From positions 1,944,501-2,008,500 of the forward strand of contig NZ_CP080623.1 of the NCBI RefSeq assembly GCF_019599045.1: a stretch of DNA of 64,000 nt. Reading direction: 5' to 3'. Of the stretch, positions 49,409 through 57,504 are shown in pieces (within the stretch, counting starts at the first letter, position 1; each line of letters begins with the position of its first letter). The position numbers were made by a program, and so were the translations under genes. The stretch is from Roseovarius sp. SCSIO 43702. Lineage in GTDB: Bacteria > Pseudomonadota > Alphaproteobacteria > Rhodobacterales > Rhodobacteraceae. The notes below the pieces were generated by a model. That model had not been told where the DNA came from. It did no database searches and saw only the letters and a program-made list of their open reading frames with translations.

Positions 49409-50656
49409 ATGAACCTGCTGCAAATCGCCTCGCTTCTCATCGTCCTCGCGGGCGTCTTCGGCGCGATCAACTACCTGTTTCTCAAGCTTCCCTCCGCCAT
49501 CGGCATCCTTATCGTGGCGCTTCTGGCCTCCTTCGCGGTGATGAGTGTCGATTTCCTCTTTCCCGCGCTCGGCATGGCGGACGAGGTGCGCTCCATCGTG
49601 CTCGAACTCGAATTTTCCGACGCGCTGCTCGAGGGGATGCTGGGCCTTCTGCTCTTCGCGGGCGCGCTTCATGTCAAGATCGCCGACCTGCGTGCCGAGG
49701 CGCGGATCATCTTCCTCATGGCGACGCTCGGTGTCGCCCTCTCGACGCTCATCATCGGCGCGGGCTTCTCGTGGATCACCGGGATGCCGCTTCTGATCGC
49801 GCTCGTCTTCGGCGCGGTGGTCTCGCCCACCGACCCGGTGGCGGTGCTGGGCGTGCTGCGCGAGGCAAACCTGCCCAAGTCGCTCGAAACCAAGATCGCG
49901 GGCGAGAGCCTCTTCAACGACGGCGTGGCCTACGTGGTCTTCCTCATCCTCGTGGGCCTCGCCTTTCCCAGCGGCGAGCAGCACGGCTCGGGCCTTGCCC
50001 ATGCCGCGCGCCTCTTCGTTCAGGAGGCGTTGGGCGGCGCGATCCTGGGCGTCGTCCTCGGCTGGCTCACCTTCCGCGTCATGCGGCTCATCGACGATTA
50101 TTCGCTCGAGGTTCTGCTGACACTCGGCCTCGCCTTCGGCGGCTACGAGTTGGCCGTCTACCTGCATGTCTCGGCCCCGATCATGGCCGTTTGCGCGGGC
50201 CTGCTCATCGGCGACGTGGGCACCAAGCACGGGATGAGCGAGACCACGCGCCAATATGTCGACGGGTTCTGGAAGATCATCGACGAGATCCTGAACGCCG
50301 TCCTCTTCCTCATGATCGGGGTCGAGGTCTTCGCCGTCGCCTTCGAGTTCGACTATCTCGTCGCCGGCACCCTCTCGATCGCGCTCGCCCTGTTCGGCCG
50401 TTTCGCGGCCGTCGCGGTGCCCGTACTGCTGCTCCGGCCCTTTCGCAGCTTCGAGACCGGCGTGGTGCGCATCATGACCTGGGGCGGGCTCAAGGGCGGC
50501 ATCTCGGTCGCCCTCGCGCTCAGCCTGCCCGACACCGAATGGAAACCCGTGATCCTGACCGCGACCTATCTCGTGGTGGTCTTCTCGATCATCGTGCAGG
50601 GCCTCAGCGTCGCGCGCCTCGCGGCCCGGATCGGGCGCGAACCCGACCTTCTTTGA
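49409..50656 (+). CDS. CPA1-family Na+/H+ antiporter (NhaP-like)
   Basis: 415-residue membrane antiporter with about 12 helices. The ion-binding motif is VFGAVVSPTDPVAVLGVLRE and the two-residue ND-type motif is AGESLFNDGVAYVVF, as in CPA1 proteins. The conserved GGLKGGISVALALSLP is near the C-terminus. ATG 49409 begins the first helix. It adds a second sodium/proton exchange system to the Mrp complex encoded at 8105-14073. Confidence 0.93.
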   Translation: MNLLQIASLLIVLAGVFGAINYLFLKLPSAIGILIVALLASFAVMSVDFLFPALGMADEVRSIVLELEFSDALLEGMLGLLLFAGALHVKIADLRAEARIIFLMATLGVALSTLIIGAGFSWITGMPLLIALVFGAVVSPTDPVAVLGVLREANLPKSLETKIAGESLFNDGVAYVVFLILVGLAFPSGEQHGSGLAHAARLFVQEALGGAILGVVLGWLTFRVMRLIDDYSLEVLLTLGLAFGGYELAVYLHVSAPIMAVCAGLLIGDVGTKHGMSETTRQYVDGFWKIIDEILNAVLFLMIGVEVFAVAFEFDYLVAGTLSIALALFGRFAAVAVPVLLLRPFRSFETGVVRIMTWGGLKGGISVALALSLPDTEWKPVILTATYLVVVFSIIVQGLSVARLAARIGREPDLL

Positions 50657-50730
50657 AAAGGGCTGGAAAGCCCGCGCGCGTCGGGCTATCCCTCTGGCCC
50701 ACGACGCAACCATCGCCACGGGTCCGGCCC

Positions 50731-51159
50731 ATGTCAGACACCATCATCGAACGCTGCGAGGCCCGCGGTCTGCGCATGACCGAACAGCGCCGGGTGATCG
50801 CCACGGTGCTCGAGAATGCCGAGGATCACCCCGACGTGGACGAGCTCTATGCCCGCGTCTCGGCCCGCGATTCGCGCATTTCCCTTGCCACGGTCTACCG
50901 CACGGTGAAGCTCTTCGAGGAAACCGGCATCCTTGAACGGGTCGAGTTCGGCGACGGTCGCGCCCGTTACGAGGACGCCGAGCGCGAGCATCACGACCAC
51001 CTGATCGACGTGACCACCGGCGACGTGGTCGAATTCTGCGACCCCGAGATCGAGGCGCTTCAGGAAAAGATCGCACGCCGCCTCGGCTACAGGCTTCAGG
51101 GGCATCGCATGGAGCTGTTCGGCGTCCCCCTCGACCGCAAGCATCGCGGCAAGGGCTGA
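50731..51159 (+). CDS. Fur/Mur-family metal-responsive repressor
   Basis: 142-residue Fur-fold regulator. The wHTH is GLRMTEQRRVIATVLE...HPDVDELYARVSARDSRISLATVYRTVKLF. The dimer/metal domain has the HHDH motif (EREHHDHLIDV) and FCDPEIEALQEKIARRLGY. It resembles alphaproteobacterial Fur/Mur, which in this clade usually controls manganese uptake while iron is handled by RirA/Irr; that functional choice is inference. It converges on the DUF815 gene with 22 bp between. Confidence 0.9.
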   Translation: MSDTIIERCEARGLRMTEQRRVIATVLENAEDHPDVDELYARVSARDSRISLATVYRTVKLFEETGILERVEFGDGRARYEDAEREHHDHLIDVTTGDVVEFCDPEIEALQEKIARRLGYRLQGHRMELFGVPLDRKHRGKG

Positions 51160-51181
51160 GCGCGTCACGCTCGGGCGTGGT

Positions 51182-52030
51182 TCACCCCGCCGGCACCTTC
51201 ACGCCGCGCCGCCCCGCCAGATCGGTGAAATACTGCCACGCCACGCGGCCGGACCGCGCCCCGCGCGTCGCCTGCCACTCGATCGCCTCGGCGCGCAGCG
51301 TCTCGTCGTCGATCTCGATGCCATGCGCATCGCAATAGCCGCGGATCATGGCGAGATAGCTTTCCTGATCGCAGGGGTGGAACCCGAGCCACAGCCCGAA
51401 CCGGTCGCTGAGCGAAACCTTCTCCTCGACCGCCTCGCTCGGGTTGATCGCGCTCGACCGTTCGTTCTCGATCATGTCGCGCGGCATCAGGTGACGGCGG
51501 TTCGAGGTCGCGTAGAAGACCACGTTCTCGGGCCGGCCCTCGATCCCCCCGTCGAGCACGGCCTTCAGCGACTTGTAGTGCTGATCGTCATGGCCGAAGG
51601 ACAGGTCATCGCAGAAAAGCACGAAGCGCGCGTCGCTCCGCCGCAGCAGGTTCAGAAGCCGCCCCACGCTCGGCAGGTCCTCGCGCTGGAGTTCCACGAT
51701 CTTGAGCGTGTCGTGCCCTTCCTCGCGGACGGCGGCATGAACGGCCTTCACGAGGCTCGACTTGCCCATCCCCCGCGCCCCCCACAGAAGCGCGTTGTTC
51801 GCAGGCAGCCCCCGCGCGAAATGCCGCGTGTTCTCCAGCAGCGTGTCGCGCGCCCGGTCGATGCCAAGCAGAAGGCTCATGTCCACGCGGTTGACCCGCT
51901 CCACGGGGCTCAGCCGGTCGGGCTCCACATGCCACACGAAGGCGTCCGCCGCCCCGAAATCCGGGGCCTCCATCGGCGCCGGGGCCATCCGCTCCAGCGC
52001 CGCCGCGATGCGCTCGAGCGCGTCGCTCAT
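51182..52030 (-). CDS. DUF815-family AAA+ ATPase
   Basis: 282-residue ATPase. Walker A is NALLWGARGMGKSSLVKAV, Walker B-like FVLFCDDLSF, and sensor region VVFYATSNRRHLMPR, with an insertion typical of DUF815 (PF05673). Function is unknown. Its ATG overlaps the tatC stop (ATGA), so it is translated with the tat operon. Confidence 0.9.
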   Translation of the reverse strand: MSDALERIAAALERMAPAPMEAPDFGAADAFVWHVEPDRLSPVERVNRVDMSLLLGIDRARDTLLENTRHFARGLPANNALLWGARGMGKSSLVKAVHAAVREEGHDTLKIVELQREDLPSVGRLLNLLRRSDARFVLFCDDLSFGHDDQHYKSLKAVLDGGIEGRPENVVFYATSNRRHLMPRDMIENERSSAINPSEAVEEKVSLSDRFGLWLGFHPCDQESYLAMIRGYCDAHGIEIDDETLRAEAIEWQATRGARSGRVAWQYFTDLAGRRGVKVPAG

Positions 52031-52968
52031 GGCTTGCCGTCCTCGTCGATCTCGTCGGGGTGAAGCTCGCTGCCCTCGGCCTCGATCGCCGCGCCGGCCT
52101 CGGCCTCGTCCTCGTCGTCATCCTCGAACCAGAGACCCTCGGCCCGCAGCCGCTCCTCGCGCTTGCGCTCGACCCGGGCGACGAGGTGAATGGAGATCTC
52201 GTAAAGGCCGTAGACCACCGCGAAGAGGATGATCTGGGTGATGACATCGGGCGGCGTCACGAGCGCCGCCAGCACCAGGATGCCGACCACGGCGTATTTG
52301 CGCACCGCCTTCAAGCCCACCGCCGTGACCAGCCCCGCCTTGCCCATCAGCGTAAGCAGCACCGGAAGCTGGAAGCAGAGGCCGAAGGCCACGATGAACT
52401 TGACCGTGAGGTTGAGATATTCCTGCGCCGAGCCCTGGAACACCACCGACAGCGGCGCGGCATTCTGCGGGTTGCCGTCCGGCACCGCCTCGCCGGCCTG
52501 CCCGAATTGCTGGAACCCCAGGAAGAAGTCATAGGCGAGGGGCGTGACCACGTAGAACGCGAAGGCCGCGCCGAGAAAGAACATGAAGGGCGACGCGATC
52601 AGGAACGGCAGGAAGGCGCCCTTCTCGGACTTGTAGAGGCCCGGCGCCACGAAGCGCCACATCTGGTTGGCGAGATAGGGAAAGGACAGGATGAACCCGC
52701 CCAGCAGCGACACCTTGATCGCCACGAAGAACCCTTCCTGCGGGCTGATGAAGATCAGGTCGCAATCCTGTCCCCGCTCGGCCAGCACCTTGCAGAGCGG
52801 GCCGGTCAGGAAATTGAAGATGGGTGTCGCCACGGTGAAGCAGACCACCATCCCCACGATGAACGCCACGACGCATTTGATCAGCCGCGTGCGCAACTCC
52901 GCCAGGTGCTCGATCAGGGGCGCGGCGCTGTCCTCGATCTCGTCGTCGCGTGTCTCGGTCTGGCTCAT
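52027..52968 (-). CDS. tatC: Twin-arginine translocase subunit TatC
   Basis: 313-residue TatC with six helices. The conserved HLAELRTRLIKC is at residues ~21-32, the signal-recognition Glu78 is in FISPQEGFF, and PYLANQMWRFVAPGLY follows. Helices 5 and 6 are AVVGILVLAALVTPPDVITQIILF. A C-terminal acidic cytosolic tail of ~45 residues is longer than in E. coli. ATG 52968 lies in an ATGA overlap with the upstream TatC-like gene. It binds RR-signal peptides together with TatB. Confidence 0.96.
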   Translation of the reverse strand: MSQTETRDDEIEDSAAPLIEHLAELRTRLIKCVVAFIVGMVVCFTVATPIFNFLTGPLCKVLAERGQDCDLIFISPQEGFFVAIKVSLLGGFILSFPYLANQMWRFVAPGLYKSEKGAFLPFLIASPFMFFLGAAFAFYVVTPLAYDFFLGFQQFGQAGEAVPDGNPQNAAPLSVVFQGSAQEYLNLTVKFIVAFGLCFQLPVLLTLMGKAGLVTAVGLKAVRKYAVVGILVLAALVTPPDVITQIILFAVVYGLYEISIHLVARVERKREERLRAEGLWFEDDDEDEAEAGAAIEAEGSELHPDEIDEDGKP

Positions 52969-53579
52969 TCGAAGACGTCCCATTCTTTCGTGTCAGGCAC
53001 GGGCGGCAGGCGGCGCGACCGCCAGATCAGCAGCGCGACGTTCGGAACCAGCGTCAACACGGCATATACCCCGGCAAGACCCACCGCGTAACTGAGATAT
53101 TCGCTCATGAAGAACGAAGCGACCTCACCTTGAAAAAACGTGTCCAGGTATCTCGAGAATCGTGCGGTCAGGGCGGGCGCGTGCACGAAGATCGCGATCA
53201 CCGCACCCAGCAGGGCCAGTGGCAGGGTCGCAAGCGAATGCGGAACTATCAACCGCTCCGAGCGGTGCATCATGCGGCGGGCCGTGTTGCGCGCGATCTG
53301 ATGGAAGATGCAAGGAAGCGCCAGGATCGCACCACCTAACATCGCAAGCTCGATCATCAGGGTGAACCGTTCAAGCGGGGCCGAGTAGATCAATTGGCAC
53401 TCGGCCTGACTGTTTCCTGCGCGCAAGCCTTGGCAAAGCGGCGCGAAAACGATTTCGATGATCCGATCGCCGAACATGAATGTCGCGACCGCGCCCAGGA
53501 TGAAGGCCACAAACCCGAAAGGTATCCGCAAAAGGAACGGCGCGCGCGTGGTCGCGGCCGGATTGGCCGCGTAGCTCAT
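52965..53579 (-). CDS. Truncated TatC-like paralogue between tatB and tatC
   Basis: 204-residue membrane protein. It aligns by eye with TatC helices 1-4: [11 protein letters not shown] with [21 protein letters not shown] with LIFISPQEGFF (Glu70 kept), [19 protein letters not shown] with KVSLLGGFILSFPYLANQM, and [28 protein letters not shown] with QEYLNLTVKFIVAFGLCFQLPVLLTLM. The N-terminal HLAELR motif and helices 5-6 are missing. It overlaps tatB and tatC by 4 bp each and has no frame defect, so it is probably expressed. No function is known to me for such a gene. Confidence 0.7.
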   Translation of the reverse strand: MSYAANPAATTRAPFLLRIPFGFVAFILGAVATFMFGDRIIEIVFAPLCQGLRAGNSQAECQLIYSAPLERFTLMIELAMLGGAILALPCIFHQIARNTARRMMHRSERLIVPHSLATLPLALLGAVIAIFVHAPALTARFSRYLDTFFQGEVASFFMSEYLSYAVGLAGVYAVLTLVPNVALLIWRSRRLPPVPDTKEWDVFE

Positions 53580-54271
53580 GACTTGGTCCCGGATTTCGCC
53601 TTGGAGGTGGCCGCGGTCTCCTTCGGGGCCGTCTTGCGCGCCGCGGTCGACTTGGCGCCGGGCGTCTTCGCGCCGCCCTTGGCCGGGGCCTTCTTCGTCG
53701 CGGCGGGCTTTTTCGCCGGCGTCTTGGCGGCGCTATCCTTTTTGGTGCTTTTGGCGGTCGCGGTCTTGCCGGTCTTCGCCGGCGCGGCCTTGGCCGCCGG
53801 TTTTGCCGCCTTCGCTTTCGCGCCATCACCGGCCTTCGAGGACTTGGCGGGCGCCTTGGTCGTCGCCTTGCCGGTTGCCGTCTTCGCCGCGCCCTTGGCG
53901 GGCTCCTTCGCCTCGGCCTCGGGCTTGGCTGTCGCCTCGTCCTTGGCTCCGGTCTTGGTCTCGCCCGTCTTCTCGCCCTTGGGCTTGCCGCTTTCCATCG
54001 TCTGGCGGGTAAAGTCGTCGCTGGCCTTCCTGACGCTGTCCATCGCCGAGTTGAGCGGCCGCGACGCCGCCTTCAGCGTCTTCTGCATGTCGCTCACGCC
54101 CGACTCGTCGGCGGCATCATGCATCGCCCGGCTGAATTCGCGCGCCATGCCCTTGGCCTTGCCCACGAACCGCCCCACGGTCCGGAACATGCCCGGCAGG
54201 TCCTTCGGCCCCACGACGATCAACGCCACGATTCCGATGACCAGAAGCTCGGTCCAGCCAAGATCGAACAT
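53576..54271 (-). CDS. tatB: Sec-independent translocase subunit TatB with histone-H1-like tail
   Basis: 231-residue TatB. The membrane helix is in [20 protein letters not shown], followed by [27 protein letters not shown] and an amphipathic helix. From about residue 94 the protein is a ~138-residue Lys/Ala/Thr/Pro tail with PAKK, KAAP and TKKAP repeats, resembling histone H1 or alphaproteobacterial DNA-binding tails. E. coli TatB is 171 residues. It lies 9 bp after tatA. Confidence 0.93.
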   Translation of the reverse strand: MFDLGWTELLVIGIVALIVVGPKDLPGMFRTVGRFVGKAKGMAREFSRAMHDAADESGVSDMQKTLKAASRPLNSAMDSVRKASDDFTRQTMESGKPKGEKTGETKTGAKDEATAKPEAEAKEPAKGAAKTATGKATTKAPAKSSKAGDGAKAKAAKPAAKAAPAKTGKTATAKSTKKDSAAKTPAKKPAATKKAPAKGGAKTPGAKSTAARKTAPKETAATSKAKSGTKS

Positions 54272-54280
54272 TTATGTCAC

Positions 54281-54505
54281 TCAGACCTTGGTCTTGTCTT
54301 TTTTCGGCGTCACGTCGCGGGCCTGCTCGACCTCGTCGTCGCTGTCGTCCTCGAGTTCCTTGTTGCCCTCGCTGATGCCCTTCTTGAACGAGGTGATGCC
54401 CTTGCCCACCTCACCCATGAGCGACGAGATCTTGCCGCGTCCGAAAAGGACGAGCACGACCACGGCGATCAGGACAAGACCCATGGGCCCGATATTGTTC
54501 AGCAT
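54281..54505 (-). CDS. tatA: Sec-independent translocase subunit TatA
   Basis: 74-residue TatA with the N-terminal membrane helix and hinge (GLVLIAVVVLVLFGRGKISSLMGEVGKGI), an amphipathic helix with FKKGI, and an acidic then basic tail. It forms the pore oligomers of the Tat system. First gene of the leftward tatA-tatB-tatC-like-tatC-DUF815 operon; its promoter should be in 54506-54612. Confidence 0.95.
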   Translation of the reverse strand: MLNNIGPMGLVLIAVVVLVLFGRGKISSLMGEVGKGITSFKKGISEGNKELEDDSDDEVEQARDVTPKKDKTKV

Positions 54506-54612
54506 TGGATGTCTCCCGTTTTCGGGCCTGCTTTCGTCCCGGCCCGGAATTTTCGCAAGTTGTATCTAAGCGGTCTTGCACGGATGTGAAAGAAGCAATG
54601 CGGTCCTTCTGC

Positions 54613-54633
54613 CGGGAAATCCCGATTTTCCCG
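54613..54633 (-). terminator. Hairpin after the SDR gene
   Basis: CGGGAAA-TCCCGAT-TTTCCCG forms a 7-bp perfect stem one base after the stop of the SDR gene at 54635. It probably ends the upstream operon before tatA. Confidence 0.55.
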
Positions 54634-54634
54634 C

Positions 54635-55387
54635 TCACCGCGGCAAGATGCCCGAGGCCATGAACCCGCCATCGACGTTCAGGATGTGGCCGTTGACGAA
54701 ACCGGCGCGCTCGGAGGCAAGAAAGACGACCGCATCGGCCACCTCGTCGGGTCGCGCGTAGCGCGGGTTCGGCGTCTGCGCGTGCCAGAGCGCGCGATCC
54801 TGCGGCCCATGCGCCTCGAGGATCATGGGCGTGTCCACCGGAATGGGCGCGACCGCGTTCGCCGTGACGCCCCTGTCGCCCAGCTCCGCCGCCAGAAGCC
54901 GGGTCAGCATGTCCACACCGCCCTTGGAGCAGGCATAGGCGCCGCGCCCGATATTCGCGATCTGGCCGTTCACCGACGACAGGGTAATGATCCGGCCCCA
55001 GCCCCTCTCGACCATCTGCCGCCCGGCAAGCTGCGCGCAATGGAAGGTGCCGGTGAGGTTGACCTCGAGGACGCGGTGCCAGTCCTCGGGGTCGAACTCG
55101 AGGATGCGGGCCGGTCGGACGATCGCCGCGCAGGTCACGAGAATATCGGTCGCGCCGATCGCCGCGAACGCGGCTTCGCAGGCCGCGCGGTCCGCGACGT
55201 CGCAGGCCACGCTCTCGACCGGGCATCCCGCCTCGGCCAGCGTCTCGCGGCCCCGCGTGCAGGTCTCCTCGTCGAGATCGAGGATCGTCACCCGCGCGCC
55301 CGCCTCCGCAAGGCCCCGCGCGCAGGCAAGCCCGATACCCCCCGCGCCGCCCGTGACCACCGCATGTCTGCCCGCAAGCTCAGCCAT
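54635..55387 (-). CDS. Short-chain dehydrogenase/reductase
   Basis: 250-residue classical SDR. Cofactor motif VVTGGAGGIGLACARG is at residues ~10-25, VTCAAIV replaces NNAG, the catalytic Ser is in ITLSSVNG, and Tyr-Lys are in GAYACSKGGVDML. LDLDEE suggests NAD(H) preference. Substrate unknown. Its start overlaps the ABC ATPase gene by 8 bp, so they share an operon. Confidence 0.88.
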   Translation of the reverse strand: MAELAGRHAVVTGGAGGIGLACARGLAEAGARVTILDLDEETCTRGRETLAEAGCPVESVACDVADRAACEAAFAAIGATDILVTCAAIVRPARILEFDPEDWHRVLEVNLTGTFHCAQLAGRQMVERGWGRIITLSSVNGQIANIGRGAYACSKGGVDMLTRLLAAELGDRGVTANAVAPIPVDTPMILEAHGPQDRALWHAQTPNPRYARPDEVADAVVFLASERAGFVNGHILNVDGGFMASGILPR

Positions 55388-56474
55388 CGCGCTCCTCCAC
55401 CGGAAAGACGAAACACTTGTCGCGCCGGATCATGAGCCACAGCACCGTGCCGTTCGCGGGCAGGAACACGCCGGGGACGGTCGCGCGCATGATCGACCCG
55501 TCATGGGCCATGCGGAATTCCACGAGGCTCTCGTTGCCCATGAACCGCGCGCGCACCACCTCGCCGCGCACCGGCGTGCCCTCGGCCATCGTGGGGTTGG
55601 GCCCGCGTCCGCCCCGGTCGAAGTCGATCTTGACGTGCTGCGGACGGATCACGATCTCGACCTCGCGCCCGTCCTCGACGCCGGGGGTGAAGAACTTGCC
55701 GAACGGCGTTTCGGTCAGCGCGCCCTTCACCCGCCCCCGGATCACGTTCACGTCCGAGAAGAAGGCCACGCATTCGCGGTCCACCGGCGCGTTGTAGATG
55801 TTGTAGGGGGCGCCCATCTGCACGATCCGCCCGCCCCGCATGAGCGCGATCTCGTCGGCCATGCGCATCGCCTCCTCGGGCTCATGGGTGACGAGCAGCA
55901 CCGCGGTGCCCTGTTCGCGCAGGATGTCGAGCGTCTCGTCGCGGATGCCGTCGCGCAGGCGGTTGTCGAGCCCCGAGAACGGCTCGTCCATGAGCATCAC
56001 CTGCGGCTCGGGCGCCAGCGCGCGCGCCAGCGCAACGCGCTGCTGCTCGCCGCCCGAAAGCTCGTGCGGGAAGGCCGAGCCGTAGTCCCCGAGCCCCACC
56101 CGCTCGAGCAGTTCCGCGACCCGCGCCGCCTGTGCCGCCTTGTCGCCGCTCAGGCCGAAGGCCACGTTGTCGGTCACGCTCAGATGCGGGAACAGCGCGA
56201 AGTCCTGGAACATCAACCCGATCTGCCGCCGCTCGGGCGGGACGCGGAAGACCGTGTCGCAGATGAGCTGGCCATCCACGAAGATCTCGCCCTCGTCCTG
56301 CATCTCGACGCCCGCGATCATCCGAAGCGTCGTCGACTTGCCGCAACCCGACGGACCCAGGAGGCACGTCACCTGCCCCGCCATCACGCTGAAGGACAGG
56401 TCATCGACGACCACGCGCCCGTCATAGCGGCGTGTGAGGTTTCGCACCTCGAGTCTCGGGGGGGCTTCGCTCAA
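55380..56474 (-). CDS. ABC transporter ATP-binding protein (FbpC/spermidine-type), orphan
   Basis: 364-residue ATPase. Walker A is [10 protein letters not shown]-loop MFQDFALFPHLSV, signature ELSGGEQQRVALARAL, Walker B VMLMDEPFSGLDNRL, and HEPEEAM carries the H-loop. A C-terminal TOBE domain contains VIRPQHVKIDF. It resembles Fe(III)/polyamine import ATPases, but no permease or binding protein is adjacent. It lies between two SDR genes and overlaps the downstream one. Confidence 0.87.
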   Translation of the reverse strand: MSEAPPRLEVRNLTRRYDGRVVVDDLSFSVMAGQVTCLLGPSGCGKSTTLRMIAGVEMQDEGEIFVDGQLICDTVFRVPPERRQIGLMFQDFALFPHLSVTDNVAFGLSGDKAAQAARVAELLERVGLGDYGSAFPHELSGGEQQRVALARALAPEPQVMLMDEPFSGLDNRLRDGIRDETLDILREQGTAVLLVTHEPEEAMRMADEIALMRGGRIVQMGAPYNIYNAPVDRECVAFFSDVNVIRGRVKGALTETPFGKFFTPGVEDGREVEIVIRPQHVKIDFDRGGRGPNPTMAEGTPVRGEVVRARFMGNESLVEFRMAHDGSIMRATVPGVFLPANGTVLWLMIRRDKCFVFPVEERDG

Positions 56475-56568
56475 CGGAACCTCGCGTGGCTTTTCCGACC
56501 GAATTTATCGGAAGATCATGCTGCCGATACCAACACACCGCCCCCTGCGCAACCTCGGGACCGCGCCG

Positions 56569-57348
56569 TCACAGCGTCGCGTTCACGCCGCCCCCGTCCA
56601 GCAGGATGTTCTGACCGACGATGAAGCCCGCGTGCCGGCTGCAGAGGAAGGCACAGGCGGCCCCGAACTCCTCGGCCGTGCCGTAACGTCCCGCCGGGAT
56701 TCCCGCACATCGCCGCGCGCGCGCCTCCTCCATGCTGATCCCCTCCTTCTCGCACACCGCCCGGTCGAGCGCGTCGGCACGGTCGGTATCGTGGATGCCG
56801 GGCAGCAGGTTGTTGATCGTGACACCCGATCCGGCCACCTGCCGCGACGTGCCCGCGACGTAGCCGGTAAGCCCCGCGCGCGCCGAGTTGCTGAGGCCGA
56901 GAACCGGGATCGGCGCCTTGACCGATTGCGAGGTGATGTTCACCACCCGGCCCCACCCGCGCTCCATCATCCCCGGCACCAGCGCCTTGATGAGCGCGAT
57001 GGGCGCCAGCATGTTGGCGTCGAGCGCGCGGATGAAATCCTCGCGGTCCCAGTCCTGCCACATCCCCGGCGGCGGCCCGCCCGCGTTGTTGACGAGGATA
57101 TCCGCCTCGCCCGCCGCGTCGATGAGCGGCTTGCGCCCGTCCTCGGTGGTCACGTCCGCCGCCACCGTCTCGACCTCGACGCCGAACTCGTCGCGGATCT
57201 TCTGCGCCGCGTCCTCGAGCACGTCCTTGCCGCGCGCGTTCATGACGAGGTGCACGCCCTCGCCGGCCAGCGCCCGCGCGCAGCCAAGGCCGAGCCCGCG
57301 ACTCGAGGCGCAGACAAGTGCCCGTTTACCCTTAAGCCCGAAATCCAT
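56569..57348 (-). CDS. SDR-family oxidoreductase lacking the canonical YxxxK
   Basis: 259-residue SDR. The cofactor loop VCASSRGLGLGCARALAGEG and NNAGGPPPG are intact, and Ser is present in NITSQSV. Where Y-x-x-x-K is expected the sequence reads LGLSNSARAGLTGYVAG, so Tyr and Lys are replaced (S and R by alignment). A known SDR subgroup has this pattern, and its chemistry is unclear. It is divergent from the Hint-domain gene. Confidence 0.82.
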   Translation of the reverse strand: MDFGLKGKRALVCASSRGLGLGCARALAGEGVHLVMNARGKDVLEDAAQKIRDEFGVEVETVAADVTTEDGRKPLIDAAGEADILVNNAGGPPPGMWQDWDREDFIRALDANMLAPIALIKALVPGMMERGWGRVVNITSQSVKAPIPVLGLSNSARAGLTGYVAGTSRQVAGSGVTINNLLPGIHDTDRADALDRAVCEKEGISMEEARARRCAGIPAGRYGTAEEFGAACAFLCSRHAGFIVGQNILLDGGGVNATL

Positions 57349-57504
57349 ATTCTGGTCCTCCTGTTGCGATGCCGTCGATGGGGATGCGATTCGCGGGGAT
57401 GCGCCGGCAAATCACCGGCTTCCCGTCCCGTTGCCGCCATAAATGCAGCCTACATCCGGGCGTGTGAAGTGAAAACCGCCCCGTTTCGAACGGACCAAGA
57501 CCAG

